DNA from: Melanocharis versteri
Taxonomy: Eukaryota > Chordata > Aves > Passeriformes > Melanocharitidae
Length of the DNA: 64,000 bases
Assembly (NCBI GenBank): GCA_013397845.1
Contig: VZTG01009143.1
Coordinates: forward strand, 62,001-126,000
Reading direction: 5' to 3'
A program made the translations under genes and the position numbers. This document shows, one piece after another, positions 49,401-59,200 of the stretch (position 1 is the first letter of the stretch; every line of letters begins with the position of its first letter). The notes beneath the pieces are model-generated. The model searched no databases, was not told the DNA's origin, and was given only the letters and a program-made list of their open reading frames with translations.

Positions 49401-50148
49401 AACAGCCATGCTGCTGGCTTGTTGCAGAGAACTCTAAATTTCCAGAATAATAATGGGCAGTTTGTTAATACTCCCAAGCAGATGCTCGCATTGAAGTATC
49501 CCTTCCAGAGGATCTGCCTCAGAGTAGTTACATGAAAGAAAGCAAGGAGACAGTGCAAGAGAATACAGAATAATAAAAAAGGAGGTGCATGTTACCTAAA
49601 GCAGCCCTAAATTTTTACCTACCCCTAAGTGGCCTTCATCTCCCCAGCTCCCTTCCATCCCTAATATACCTTTCACTTGCTACAAAAGGTGTTTACAATA
49701 AGCATGAGTTCTTAAATCAAAAGGAGCTTTCATGGTACTTTGGAAAGTACCTAATACCCGTTACACTGTGCCACAACATAAATTATATACCTCTAGAGAC
49801 ACTGCCTACAAGCCATGTGCACAGCAGGTATAAATCAGAAGTCTGTTTGAAGTTAGTGACTGAGTGAAAATGGTTGAGGACCAAGTGCCATTTGTAGCCC
49901 AATGTATTCATGCTGGACTTGAGCCAGTGGGAACTGAACTTAAAATTATCTTTTTGATGTTCCTTTTCCAGGTAGCTGACTTTGACTTCTCTCCACTGTC
50001 TGATGAACACCGGTCTAATCATTCCAAATCAGGCTGTGGCCCAGTATGTTGCAGATCATGTTTTCTTCAACCATCGAAAGAAGCTGCCTGGGAGAGTCAT
50101 GAACTTCTACATTCGCTTTACAAGCCAGTCAAAATGTACACACTGTGA
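40397..50148 (+). CDS. TMEM130: TMEM130 gene (8 coding exons, 424 residues)
   Basis: Single-pass type I membrane glycoprotein of unknown biochemical function with a PKD-like domain, distantly related to the PMEL/GPNMB type of ectodomain. The spliced frame is 1275 bases. Order: signal peptide (about 1-22); glycosylated N-terminal Ig/PKD-like region; WDFGDG PKD signature at about 171-176 across the exon 3/4 junction; second Cys-containing β-domain with SHTFRDAGQYC at about 296-306; one transmembrane helix at about 333-353; basic stop-transfer and TQQKD; Cys-rich tail; C-terminus KPVKMYTL. Nine NxS/T sequons are visible. Human is about 435 residues, so the gene is full length. All introns are GT-AG. 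No AATAAA was seen in the first 1.3 kb after the stop, so the 3' end is not placed. Confidence 0.97.
40499..40530 (+). other. Potential G-quadruplex at the start of TMEM130 intron 1
   Basis: Five G-runs (4, 3, 4, 6 and 3 Gs) are separated by three-base loops AGC, CGA, TGC and CGA on the coding strand, 36 bases past the exon 1 donor. This meets the usual G3N1-7 pattern. Folding in cells is inference. Confidence 0.7.
41876..42345 (-). mobile_element. CR1 LINE, 5'-truncated 3' fragment, in TMEM130 intron 1
   Basis: The plus strand begins with the reversed CR1 3' end (AATCATAG followed by GGTTTGGGTTGGAAGGGACC and the TCATCTAGTTCAACCCCCTGC class of sequence). It runs into reverse-complement ORF2 3' sequence ending near CTTGTCCAGGGCCCTCTCGGC. 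No intact reverse transcriptase frame. Antisense to TMEM130. Confidence 0.92.
42870..42896. repeat. (AAAT)n(AAAG)n simple repeat
   Basis: Compound tetranucleotide run ending about 56 bases before TMEM130 exon 2. Confidence 0.88.
42953..43243 (+). CDS. TMEM130: TMEM130 exon 2 (residues 23-119)
   Basis: 291 bases, (E)LYGLEITNNGPITAG to ARNITVLQIT plus one base. A β-rich ectodomain segment with sequons NVT (twice) and NIT, and the pair NCWLC. Acceptor TTTCAACAG, donor GTAAAA. Confidence 0.95.
44591..44649 (+). repeat. 23-bp tandem repeat beside the TMEM130 exon 3 acceptor
   Basis: Units GCTGTCATTCTTCTGTCATATAT (44591-44613) and a two-mismatch copy (44614-44636) are followed by a partial third copy that runs into the pyrimidine tract of the exon 3 acceptor (AG at 44669-44670). 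Confidence 0.88.
44671..44839 (+). CDS. TMEM130: TMEM130 exon 3, start of PKD domain (residues 120-175)
   Basis: 169 bases, (E)FITGNLTIAQIEDSR to FVYNWDFGD plus two bases of the next Gly. WDFGD(G) is the hallmark of PKD domains. Sequon NLT is present. Confidence 0.96.
45257..45426 (+). CDS. TMEM130: TMEM130 exon 4 (residues 176-232)
   Basis: 170 bases, (G)VYQITKEPFVYCNC to GDFTTALELL plus one base. HLKVVAEW and KTGDF match the human protein as I recall it; the loop VYQITKEPFVYCNCSSMG is divergent. Sequons NCS and NRT. Of two overlapping AG acceptors, the first is required by frame. Confidence 0.94.
45469..45508 (+). repeat. 20-bp perfect tandem duplication after the TMEM130 exon 4 donor
   Basis: CGTATGTACAGATACAATCT occurs twice in direct succession, beginning 43 bases past exon 4. 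Each copy contains a GTATGT hexamer that resembles a splice donor. Confidence 0.9.
46091..46175 (+). CDS. TMEM130: TMEM130 exon 5 (residues 233-260)
   Basis: 85 bases, (D)AVKSINVVGSRETHV to NLSLHING plus two bases. Donor GTAAGT. Sequons NLS and NGT (the latter completed in exon 6). Confidence 0.94.
46221..46256. other. Assembly gap (36 n) in TMEM130 intron 5
   Basis: A run of 36 n followed by nine C, 45 bases after the exon 5 donor. The true size is unknown. A C homopolymer at the edge suggests a sequencing stop. Confidence 0.99.
47923..48125 (+). CDS. TMEM130: TMEM130 exon 6 (residues 261-328)
   Basis: 203 bases, (T)PPLALCWLIKSECIP to HGIKVRPA plus one base. Four or five cysteines and NLSHTFRDAGQYCLS match the second PKD/Ig-like domain of the family. 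GC-rich compared with neighbouring introns. Confidence 0.95.
49114..49226 (+). CDS. TMEM130: TMEM130 exon 7, transmembrane helix (residues 329-366)
   Basis: 113 bases. (A)IHPAFFVLLCTALVS begins an uninterrupted hydrophobic span of about 20 residues, followed by TTFRSNTQQKDLVE, in which TQQKD matches human. Donor GTATTC ends the exon in phase 0. Confidence 0.95.
49972..50148 (+). CDS. TMEM130: TMEM130 exon 8, cytoplasmic tail and stop (residues 367-424)
   Basis: 177 bases including TGA. VADFDFSPLSDEHR is followed by the cysteine cluster GCGPVCCRSC (Cys 388, 392, 393, 396) and the end KPVKMYTL. The Cys cluster and the aromatic-Thr-aliphatic C-terminus are shared with human, although the spacer between them is not. 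Confidence 0.94.
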   Translation, partial: VADFDFSPLSDEHRSNHSKSGCGPVCCRSCFLQPSKEAAWESHELLHSLYKPVKMYTL

Positions 50149-52329
50149 AGAACACAATTGCACTTTGGTTGCACTAACTTTCTCACTTATGATAAGTTAC
50201 AAGCCCGGTGCTGCATGAATGGTTTGGTTTTGCCAATGCAATGAGGTTCACCACTTTAAGTCCAGCACTTGAGTACTTCATTCTCTGAACTTAAAAAGAG
50301 CAAGAAACACAGTAAAAGTATCTTTGTATTTTTAACTTATACGGGTGTGTACACTTACAGCTGTAAATGCAGCATTTTATTCTTATGAAAGATTGTTTTA
50401 TGTGCAGGTTTGCTAAATTCACTACCTCTTGTAATTTCTCTGTTCCTTCTGCTGTCTGTTTCAAAGAAGAAAATGCCTAAGACAAACATACCTCCTTTCC
50501 TATGTACAACAATATTACTGGAAATGGAAGTCATCCAAAATACTGTTGAATGTGTATTTCTTCTATCAAGGAACTGATACGTCCAGGTTGAAAACTGAGG
50601 AGGGGTTTCCAATGAACCAGACTACCTAATTATGTCGTCCTTTTCCCACGTCTTAAAAGACCCCTTTTTAAGCTGATGCACTTCTGTCAGACTGCAGTGG
50701 TGGTGACCTACTCACCTGCTAGCAGGATTTTGGTCCTGCAGAAACCTCCACATGCCCACCACTTTCTAAAACAGACCACTCTAATCTGTATAAGTAGCCT
50801 TTTTTTGGCTATTCATTCTTCTTTTTTTTTCTCATGTTGTTCCCCAACTAGTCATCAAAGGTCCTCTTCCAAAAACTGCAACAACCAATAGCTCAAAGCT
50901 GCTCAGCAAAACATAGTCAATTGAAATTCCTAATCAATGTTCAAGGCTGTATAAACTCCATGCCTGTTGTAGACTATCATCTACTGTCAGCTTCCTACTC
51001 AGCCAGGTTTTGCCCGCTGGCATTTCAGAGTATCCTGGCAGCTTTTAAACAGAAGTGCCTTTGTGTCCACTTCTTTTTTTAAATGTGACACACCCTCCCC
51101 ACCTCTGCTTAAAGTGTATGGGTATTGTGGGCTTGGGGTTTTTCATAGTTTCTCAAATGACTGGAAGATAATTGTCTGAATGTGAGGGGATTTACCATGA
51201 GGTTTTTGGGGTACTCATCTCACAGGTTCAATTTCCATGTTTCCTCAGAGGAGCCCAGAGCTTCAGTTCTTCTGTGAAAGAAATTACATGACCCTTAATT
51301 AACTTGATACATTTGAAATAGAATAGGATCATCTAAGATAACAAATCCTATAAACCCAAGTTTTTGTCAAAAGGTACTTTCCAAAGCAGAACTTCTTTCA
51401 GCTTTTCTTCCAAAGAGAAACTGTATTTCTAAGCAAGCTTGCTGGGTAGGAGTGGTGTCCTTTGTATCCTTTCTCAGCACTCTGGTATCAAACTCTTATC
51501 TTCAGCCATATTCAGTTACTGTTAAGAATGTGCCTCTCTTTAGCAAAGCAGCTACTGTGCCTGAGAGCTTCAGTTTTATTGTTTGTTCCTGAGATCCCAG
51601 CCCTCTGAGCCACTGCCAAAGGCAGTGACTTGTTCTGGGATGTCAGTGTGGTTTGTAAATGGCTACAGGGTCCTTGGGCACTGGAAAGAAGAGATTTCTG
51701 ATATGCAAAATGCAGCTCAGAGTGGCAGAGTCCTGAGACAGACTGCATAGGGGTTTCTGCAGCCAAAATTTAGTTTGTGCTTCTTTTATTACATTTGTGA
51801 AAGATATGTGGCCCTTGCAGTTGTAATACACTTAAAGACAACCTATTGACATGTTAATGAATGTGTAAAGAGCCCTTTCTTCTCCATATTGCACTCCCAG
51901 CAAAGACAATATCTACGAGAACAGACTCAGTTATAGATAGATGAAACTGGGATCATTTGGGTTTGAAACAGATCATATGAAAGGGGTAAGACTTATGCTT
52001 GGCCCCCTTTTGAATTAATACCCAGGTGATCCAAAGGATGTCATGGGGTTTTAGGCCATGAATTTCATTGCTCTGGGTTTTTGCATTTGTGTTCTCCTCC
52101 ATATGTCCGAGCCAAGATACAACTGATCATGCCAAACTGGCAAAATAGTTATCAACATCCCCCGTCAAAAAAGTGGGACATGGAGTTAGAGATACAAAAG
52201 ACAGGCCTAAGAAAATCCTCAATTTCCTATTGAGAAAAACACAGCAAATGCCCTTCAGAAGAATATTGGCTCTTATGCTCTGCCTAGAGTGAAGAAAGGA
52301 TGGCAAAGGAGTCAAATGATTCAGAAGGG
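50149..52329 (+). other. TMEM130 3' flank, probably includes the 3' UTR
   Basis: No coding signal on either strand. Mixed AT-rich sequence with pyrimidine runs (50810-50833). No canonical AATAAA between 50149 and about 51500, so transcript end is unresolved. Confidence 0.5.
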
Positions 52330-52990
52330 TAAAAAAGATAAAGTGCTGCAATGTAGAAAGTCAACACTTTCAAATACTGGAAGACACTTCTTCAAGAGCA
52401 GAAAAGAATAGAGGTTAGAAAGAAAGACATATCTGGCAAAAAATCAGCAGTGGAGAAAGTACACTTCAAAGGGTATGTCAAGAAGCAAATTAACCAAGAA
52501 AATTTAAACAGACTTAGCAAATTGAGATATAAGTATGAGAAATATTCACACAAATATGTTCTTGAACCCAGTATGAAACTGCTTCCTGCACAAAAGACTG
52601 ATCTGTGGATTTGATAAATGCATCTGAAATTGAAGACAAAAGGTAATTGAGCAGTTCAGGATATAGCAATGAGATTAGTGGGACGTAGCGAGGATCAGTC
52701 GGAGGATTCATTTTGTTAACCTTAGAAATCAATGACCTGAAAAAAGGAATGTTCAGCAAAACGATCAAACTCACTGATTCAAAACAAGAGTCCAGTGAGT
52801 GCAAAGCCAAAGAGCCATTAAATTCAGGTGATAAGTAAGAGTGTGGGCAGATAAAAAGTGTATGCAATGAGAATTATTTACAAGGAAATGCATTTGAGCA
52901 CAAGAAGGTTCTGGAAATGCACAGTAGAAAAACACACAGTAAAGCGAAACAACTTCTGTTACTCTGTAATTTGTCATATAAACAGTGGTG
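52330..52990 (+). mobile_element. Possible old, degraded CR1/L3-type LINE fragment
   Basis: Sense-strand phrases such as GACCTGAAAAAAGGAATG followed by a 'cagcaaaacgatcaaactcactgat'-like stretch, and later GGGCAGATAAAAAGTGTATGC, resemble the 3' part of CR1-type ORF2 in amniotes. It is heavily mutated with no open frame. The call rests on general resemblance only. Confidence 0.35.
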
Positions 52991-53500
52991 TTGGTGTGTG
53001 CAGTGGGGACAAATCAGCCTTTTATCTTCAAAGCAGAGCATAAGGCTCTGTGGCTGAATGGGTCAAGGCTGAATTTTGTCTTTCATCTCTGGAAAGGAGA
53101 TTACACAGCCCAAGCCGTGACCACAATTTGAAGACACGAGGCCCCTCTTGCATTTGCTGGATGCTGTAGGACTGGAAATTTTCTCAGCAAAAGGAAGGTG
53201 AAGAACTTTATATTTAAATGCTCAGCTTTATTATTAGATAATCAGCCAACACTTCACCTTGATTTTTGTGCCAGTTTCCGTGGAAACTGAAATGCCATCC
53301 TGCAGCTGTCACAAAATTCTTCAGATCCTGCAGATCTCAGCTTTGACAGCACACCGTGCACTACATATGCGGATTTTTAAATTGCAGCCACTGAAGTGGG
53401 CAATGCAGAGGTTCCAGAAACTTCTTTCAGAGCTGAGTATACTCATCACCAGCATGTGTAATTCCGACAGCAGTGTGCACAAAGAGAGCAGTCACAGCAG

Positions 53501-54050
53501 ATCACAGAATTATAAAATCATAGAATGGCCTGGGTTGGAAGGGACCTTAAAGATCATTTTGTTCCACACCCCTGCCATGGTTGCACTAGACCAGGTTGTT
53601 GCAAGTCCCATCCAACTTGGCCTTGAGCATTTCCAGGGATGAGGCATCCACAACTCTGGGCATCCTGTGCCATGGCCTCAACACCCTGACAGTAAAAAAT
53701 TTTTTTCTGGTGTCTAAATTAAACCTCCTCTCTGTCAGTTTGAAGCCGTTCTGCCTTGTCCTGTCACTATATGTTCTTGCAAACAGCCTCTCTCCACCTT
53801 TCTTGTCATCTCCCTTCAGGTAAGGGAATCAGGTCACCCCAAATACTTCTCTTTTCCGTGCTGAACAATCCCAATTCCCTCAGCCTTTCCTCAAAGCAGA
53901 GTTGCTCCATTCCTCTGATCACCATGGTGATCTCCTCTGGACTCATCCAACAGCTTCATGTCCTTCCTATGCTGGGCCTCCAAATCTGGGGGCAGCACTG
54001 CAGGTGGGGTCTCACCTGAGCAGGGCAGGGGCAGAATCCCCTGCCTCTAT
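53501..54050 (-). mobile_element. CR1 LINE, 3' fragment (550 bp)
   Basis: Reverse-complement CR1: AAAATCATAGAATGGCCTGG and GGTTGGAAGGGACCTTAAAG at the 3' end, then the family's CCTTGAGCATTTCCAGGGATG, GCCATGGCCTCAACACCCTG and GGGCAGCACTGCAGGTGGGG segments. 5'-truncated, no intact ORF2. Confidence 0.95.
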
Positions 54051-54734
54051 CTGGTGTTTTATAAAATACTGGAGCTGTACAACTGTCACACCTACAGGGG
54101 CAAATCATACCAGAGCACTAGGGAAAGACTAGCCCGGCCAAATAATTTTCTAATACATTTACTCACAGCAGTCTTGGGAGGCAGGGAAGTGATATTATCA
54201 CTGTTCACAGGAGGCAGAAGGGAGCCGTGTAGAGATATGGAGCTTGCTCGAGCAGAGGCAGCCGCAAATACCTGCATAAAATTGGAGATTAAAAAGATTA
54301 TGACCATCTACCAAATCCTTGTCCTGCTGGAAATTATATATCTTTTCTAATTTTTTAATTAATGGTTTTAATTAATTTTAATTAATTCGTTTTATTTAAT
54401 CATAACCAGTGTATTAATTATGAGCAATGTGTTAATCTTAAATCACTTTTAGCCAGAATTTAGCAAAATCTAACACGAGCAGGTATTGTGGCAATAAGGC
54501 TTGGGAAAATTACAGAAACTTTAGGTTTTGCTAAGCTAACTTTGATATGCTTCAGTGAGCAAGACCTAGGAGAGAGTGATGTATTTTTGAAATTGGACAC
54601 AAGAAGTGAAGAATTTATGGGCAACAAAGACGTTTTGCATGAACCAGAAGGTAAAGAAGATGATAAAAAAGACTCAGTATACATGCATTGGAAAATCCCT
54701 GCTGGGGGAAAAAAGATACTAAAAAGACTAAAAA
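54051..54734. other. Intergenic, AT-rich TTAATTAA tract and a short unrecognised open frame
   Basis: 54345-54425 is dominated by TTAATTAA-type sequence. From 54488 to 54793 a 101-codon plus-strand frame is open; it is Lys-rich, shows no domain I recognise and extends into the duplicated block, so I do not call it a gene. Confidence 0.55.
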
Positions 54735-55131
54735 TACGAATTAGCAGGAACAGCGAGAAATCCATAACTAAGAGAAAACAGAATACTAATTAATGAAAGA
54801 ATTGTGTAATTTAGAATCAGTGAGCATTCATTCCTTTGTTTGCTAAAAATACAGAAACAGGTGAAGAAGTTTTTCATCAGCGCCTTGCGTGGAGGCCGTA
54901 AAATGCTGTCGGCCACACAGACACACACCTCCTGAGCAAGAACAAAGTAACACCCCACTCGCTGGCACTGAGGGGCGGTGTCAGAGGGTTTGTGAATCCC
55001 GGAGGGTTTAGAAAGGCGCAGTTAGAGGTTTATTTCTGCCGGCGGGCCGGGGTTTTCCTGAGGCCCGCGGAGCGCGGGCGGCCCCGCGCCCAGGCCGGGC
55101 CCCGCGGCGCACGGGCCGGCCGGCAGGGGGC
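54735..55131. repeat. 397-bp block, first copy of a perfect duplication
   Basis: Identical by eye, base for base, to 55412-55808 at a constant offset of 677 with no indel. It goes from an AT-rich left half to a very GC-rich right half. Confidence 0.95.
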
Positions 55132-55133
55132 GC
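55120..55133 (+). promoter_or_regulatory. CTCF-like core motif
   Basis: CCGGCAGGGGGCGC fits the vertebrate CTCF core CCASYAGRKGGCRS at every position except the third (G for A). In the duplicated copy the motif is cut at the 'n' (55797-55808 retained). Confidence 0.55.
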
Positions 55134-55201
55134 CCGCCGCGCGGGGATGTCCCTCAGCCGCCTCAGCGCCATGGCCGCGCCGAGGGCGGGACGGCACGGG
55201 A

Positions 55202-55257
55202 CTGAGGGACTCAGGGGCTGAGGGACTCAGGGGCTGAGGGACTCAGGGGCTGAGGGG
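55202..55257. repeat. 16-bp minisatellite, 3.5 copies
   Basis: CTGAGGGACTCAGGGG occurs three times without a mismatch, then a half copy. Each unit contains the short inverted repeat CTGAG/CTCAG. Confidence 0.92.
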
Positions 55258-55411
55258 CGGCCGCCGTCCCGAAAAACAGCGCCGACGGTCTGGGGGCGCC
55301 CCGAGCAGCCGTGAGACCACACCGCCCCGAAGGTCGGGGTCATCGCTGCACGGAAATGCTGTCCCGTACAGCGCAAATCTTGTGTCCCTCGCTGGGAGGC
55401 GATGGGTGGAN

Positions 55412-55808
55412 TACGAATTAGCAGGAACAGCGAGAAATCCATAACTAAGAGAAAACAGAATACTAATTAATGAAAGAATTGTGTAATTTAGAATCAGTGA
55501 GCATTCATTCCTTTGTTTGCTAAAAATACAGAAACAGGTGAAGAAGTTTTTCATCAGCGCCTTGCGTGGAGGCCGTAAAATGCTGTCGGCCACACAGACA
55601 CACACCTCCTGAGCAAGAACAAAGTAACACCCCACTCGCTGGCACTGAGGGGCGGTGTCAGAGGGTTTGTGAATCCCGGAGGGTTTAGAAAGGCGCAGTT
55701 AGAGGTTTATTTCTGCCGGCGGGCCGGGGTTTTCCTGAGGCCCGCGGAGCGCGGGCGGCCCCGCGCCCAGGCCGGGCCCCGCGGCGCACGGGCCGGCCGG
55801 CAGGGGGC
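55412..55808. repeat. 397-bp block, second copy, bounded by 'n' on both sides
   Basis: Starts directly after n at 55411 and ends directly before n at 55809. Perfect identity and ends that coincide with both joins point to a contig placed redundantly rather than a biological duplication. Confidence 0.95.
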
Positions 55809-55974
55809 NGCTCCTCAGAGAGAATTTTCTCTACTTTATTCCGTGCACTTGAATGCCCCATCCCGCTGTCCCGTAGTGGGACACGCTGCAGGATTAGGGA
55901 CTGGAGGCACAAGGTCCATCCTGTGACCAGCAGCAGCTTCACTCTCCATGGAGGGGAGAAGCTGTGAATTATAG

Positions 55975-56245
55975 AGCCACTTACGCTGGAAACGAGATCA
56001 TAAAGTTCAGCCATTCCCCGAGCTTGGAGGTCAAGGTCACCGATGAACCACATCCCCAAATGCCCCGTTCACACACCTTTTAAAGCCCTCCAGGGATCGT
56101 GGCTCCACTGCCTCCCCGGGCAGCCTGTTCCAGTGCTTGACAACCTTTTGGTGAAGAAATTTTCCCTAATACCCAATCAAAACCTCCTGTGGTCCAACTT
56201 GAGGCCATCTCCTCTTGTCCTATCAATTGTTAATTTGGAGGAGTA
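55975..56245 (-). mobile_element. CR1 LINE, internal 3' fragment
   Basis: Reverse-complement CR1 segments: TCCAGGGATCGTGGCTCCAC, GGGCAGCCTGTTCCAGTGCT, TGGTGAAGAAATTTTCCCTA and CAACTTGAGGCCATCTCCTC. Ends are eroded, and the terminal 3' repeat is missing. Confidence 0.9.
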
Positions 56246-59200
56246 GTGTTGTTAGTGAAGTTTCAATTTGCAATGACTTAAATTAAGGAAAACGAAGAAA
56301 GCAGCCTATAAAATAAAACACAGCTGAGTGTAAACATTTATGGAAATCACCTGAAGGTGCCCATGACTTCAGTGGAAAGTCTCAGAAACAGGAAAGCGGA
56401 GGAAGCAACAAACAGGCACGTTCTGGTTTAATAAATCTGTAAGATTGGTCCTTTGTGGTAATATAAATTAAGACTTTGTCATTCAAAGAATCTTTTCAGG
56501 CATAATTAAGATACAAAATGAGAATAGACCACAGCAATAAAAGTTCTCTTATCTGATCAAAAGCACGCACTTAATAGCAAAAAAATTAATATTATGCCAT
56601 AGGTTTTTAATGTCTTTTCAGTCGCCTGTCCTTAATCTATTCTTCTTTCATTGTATGCAAAGCACTTACAATATTTTGAATAAAATCAAAAAGAAAAAAA
56701 ATAATCTAAAAATCCAAGTGCACTTGCTAATTAAATAGCAATGCCCTTACTTCCATTCAGGCAATCTCGATAAATTACAGTCTTCCCATACTAATTAACT
56801 CCAAGTTTAATGGATTTCTCTCACACCGCAAGTTATGTAACAAAACACAACATGCTCAACTTTACAAAAACGAGTCAATATTGAATCTGGTTGTTTGATC
56901 CTGCTCCAGCAGAACACCCAAACACGTGTGTGAGTGCAAACACAGGAGGAACAGCTCCTTATGGTGGTGGGGAGTGCCCGATGGAAAGGTGAGCAGCCTT
57001 GCTTCAGCACCAGAGCCCAGTGCTCAGGACCACATTGAACACATGCAGTGAGCTCCTGCACCTGCAGAGCTCGTGTCTAATGCAAAAAAGCACTTTTTAG
57101 CCTCTATCCGATTTTTTCCACCCTCAGTGAATTCACTTGCAGTGTGTCCAGAGTATTTTCGTGGGTCACAAGGGACTGGTTTATGACAGGCAGCATGGGC
57201 TGTTCTCTGCCATCCCAGGCAAGTGCCCCATGCAGGAACACTGCAGCCACAAACATAGATAGACCTGCATTCCTGAACTGAACCCCACCAACACAGAACA
57301 GTTCCTGGGAGGCTCTATATTTGCATGTTAGGGTGGTTTTTTGTATTTAGTCAGACCATTAAAGTAAGGTATTTCTGTTACTAAGTTATCTGCTTATTGG
57401 GGAGTTCATAAAGATTAGCAGAAAGTAAGTTTGAGTTAAAACATTGTGAGAAAACATGAGAGCAGTCACCCAAGATGGTATCAGAAAATGAATGGCAGCC
57501 TCTGATCCTGGGGAAGAGAGATGGGTCACTATAGCCTCCCTGAGCCACCAGGGAAACACTTGGAGGGAAACAGCTTGAGTTTTGAACATGAAATTACTCC
57601 AGGTAGCTCCACTTGTGGAATTTTGAGTTCTTTGAGTGGTATTTTTTTTCCCCTCTAACAGCAGTAGGATATTAATGCTCTACCCTGTCAAACAACTGCA
57701 AGATTCCACTTCTGGATAAAATTATTCATACTCAGTAAACGAGTGTTTCATATCACAGGCCCACCTCCACAGCAGAAGTGAGGCATCCGTTTCCCATAGG
57801 TACCTCAGACAGGGCCTGCATTCTGAAGGATCCCGAGACCAATCCAGATCACACAGCTTGGATGGGGAGGGGGGAACATTCACAGCAAGTGGATTTGCAA
57901 ACAGCCATTATTGTATTCAGGTACTACTATCTTTTCTGTTCTGTCCTTTTCTTCTCTTTGGCTTGGTAATAAGTAGTGGGGAAAACCTGCTTGCAGACAG
58001 GAAGACACCATATAATTAAAGGTAAAGTATTCTATTTAATTCTGTGGGAACAACATCGATTTTCCTAATACAGTGTGTGAAATGTGAAAATCAGGTAAGC
58101 AGTGCATACATTTTTTATTAACATGAGGACCCTGAACTGTTACTAATGAAGTACAGAAAGAAAAGACAGGACTCTCAGTAGGAAAATACCATCCATTAAA
58201 TGTCTCCCTGGGGATCAAATGACACTTACAATTGAAAGACATTAACTACCTCCTACATTTCAATTGGTTACCAGCAGGATGCCTATTTGTAGAGATTTGC
58301 GCTGCCTGTACTCTGTTAGTGTAAGATGCCACATTAATATTTTCTGACCTTTGCAGTAGATATTGCCCTTTTTTTTCACAGACCAGCAGCCTGATTTTAC
58401 CTTTTAAAACCGTTGATCCTGTTAAAGAACGAGCACAAGAGCAACTCTGTGAGTGTGCAGGGGCCTGCTGAAGCCAATGGACCTGCTGAACATGTTCTGA
58501 ATGTTTTCTGATACACGTTACCCTTTACAACCAGACTTCCAGGGTTCTTTTTGTAAAAGCCTACCTGCCTTTTACTAAATGCCTGTCACCAAAGATCAAA
58601 AGGCTTTTGAAATATTTCCCCTAAGAAAAGCAAAAAATAAGAACTTAGAAATTCATTCATTTCAAAACTGGTTAATCAAAGGCAGCTCTTTTATCAGTAA
58701 AGGAAGTCCTTGTTCCAAAACAATGAGCACTTTAACAGGGAGTGATTACACCTCTCTGGGTGTGTTGTCCTTGAGGCATGTGTGGGCTCTCACGGGTGTC
58801 ACCACCAGGACACCACTGCACATCTACTTTTCATTATTGTACCACCTGAAAACTCTACACCTCCTTCCCATGCCTCCATATCTGTTGCCTCCATTTAGCT
58901 TCACAGTATGTGGTAATGTTTGCATTAGAGCTCCCTGTGGTTTTATTTACATATATGTATGTGTGTATGTGTGTATAGATACACACATACAGGCATATAT
59001 ATGTATCCCTTTAATATCTACTGCCATTCAAATGAGAAATGTGCAATGATTTCTTCCTGCAGCGGATTTTATGTGACTCCTATAAAAAAATAAAATAAAA
59101 ACAAAACTGTAGTCACAAACAGCAGAGATTAAACACCAATGTCAAGGTCTGAGAGGAGAGATTACAGATCCCACATCCACAGGTGTTTATCTTCTGACAG

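Larger units (their letters stand above)
55000..55410. promoter_or_regulatory. GC-rich, CpG-dense patch of unknown role
   Basis: High G+C and many CpG dinucleotides, without a recognisable exon. It includes a CTCF-like core (55120-55133) and a 16-bp minisatellite. It could be an unannotated CpG island, an insulator or a distal element. Confidence 0.5.

Noticed and set aside
52514..52867. 117-codon minus-strand open frame
   Set aside because: It lies antisense to what looks like a degraded LINE. No recognisable family and no splice sites.
54488..54793. 101-codon Lys-rich plus-strand open frame
   Set aside because: No domain, no splice context, and it runs into the duplicated block. Likely chance.
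56440..56700. AT-rich stretch considered as a conserved enhancer
   Set aside because: Only composition and common short motifs support it. Without alignment there is no evidence of constraint.
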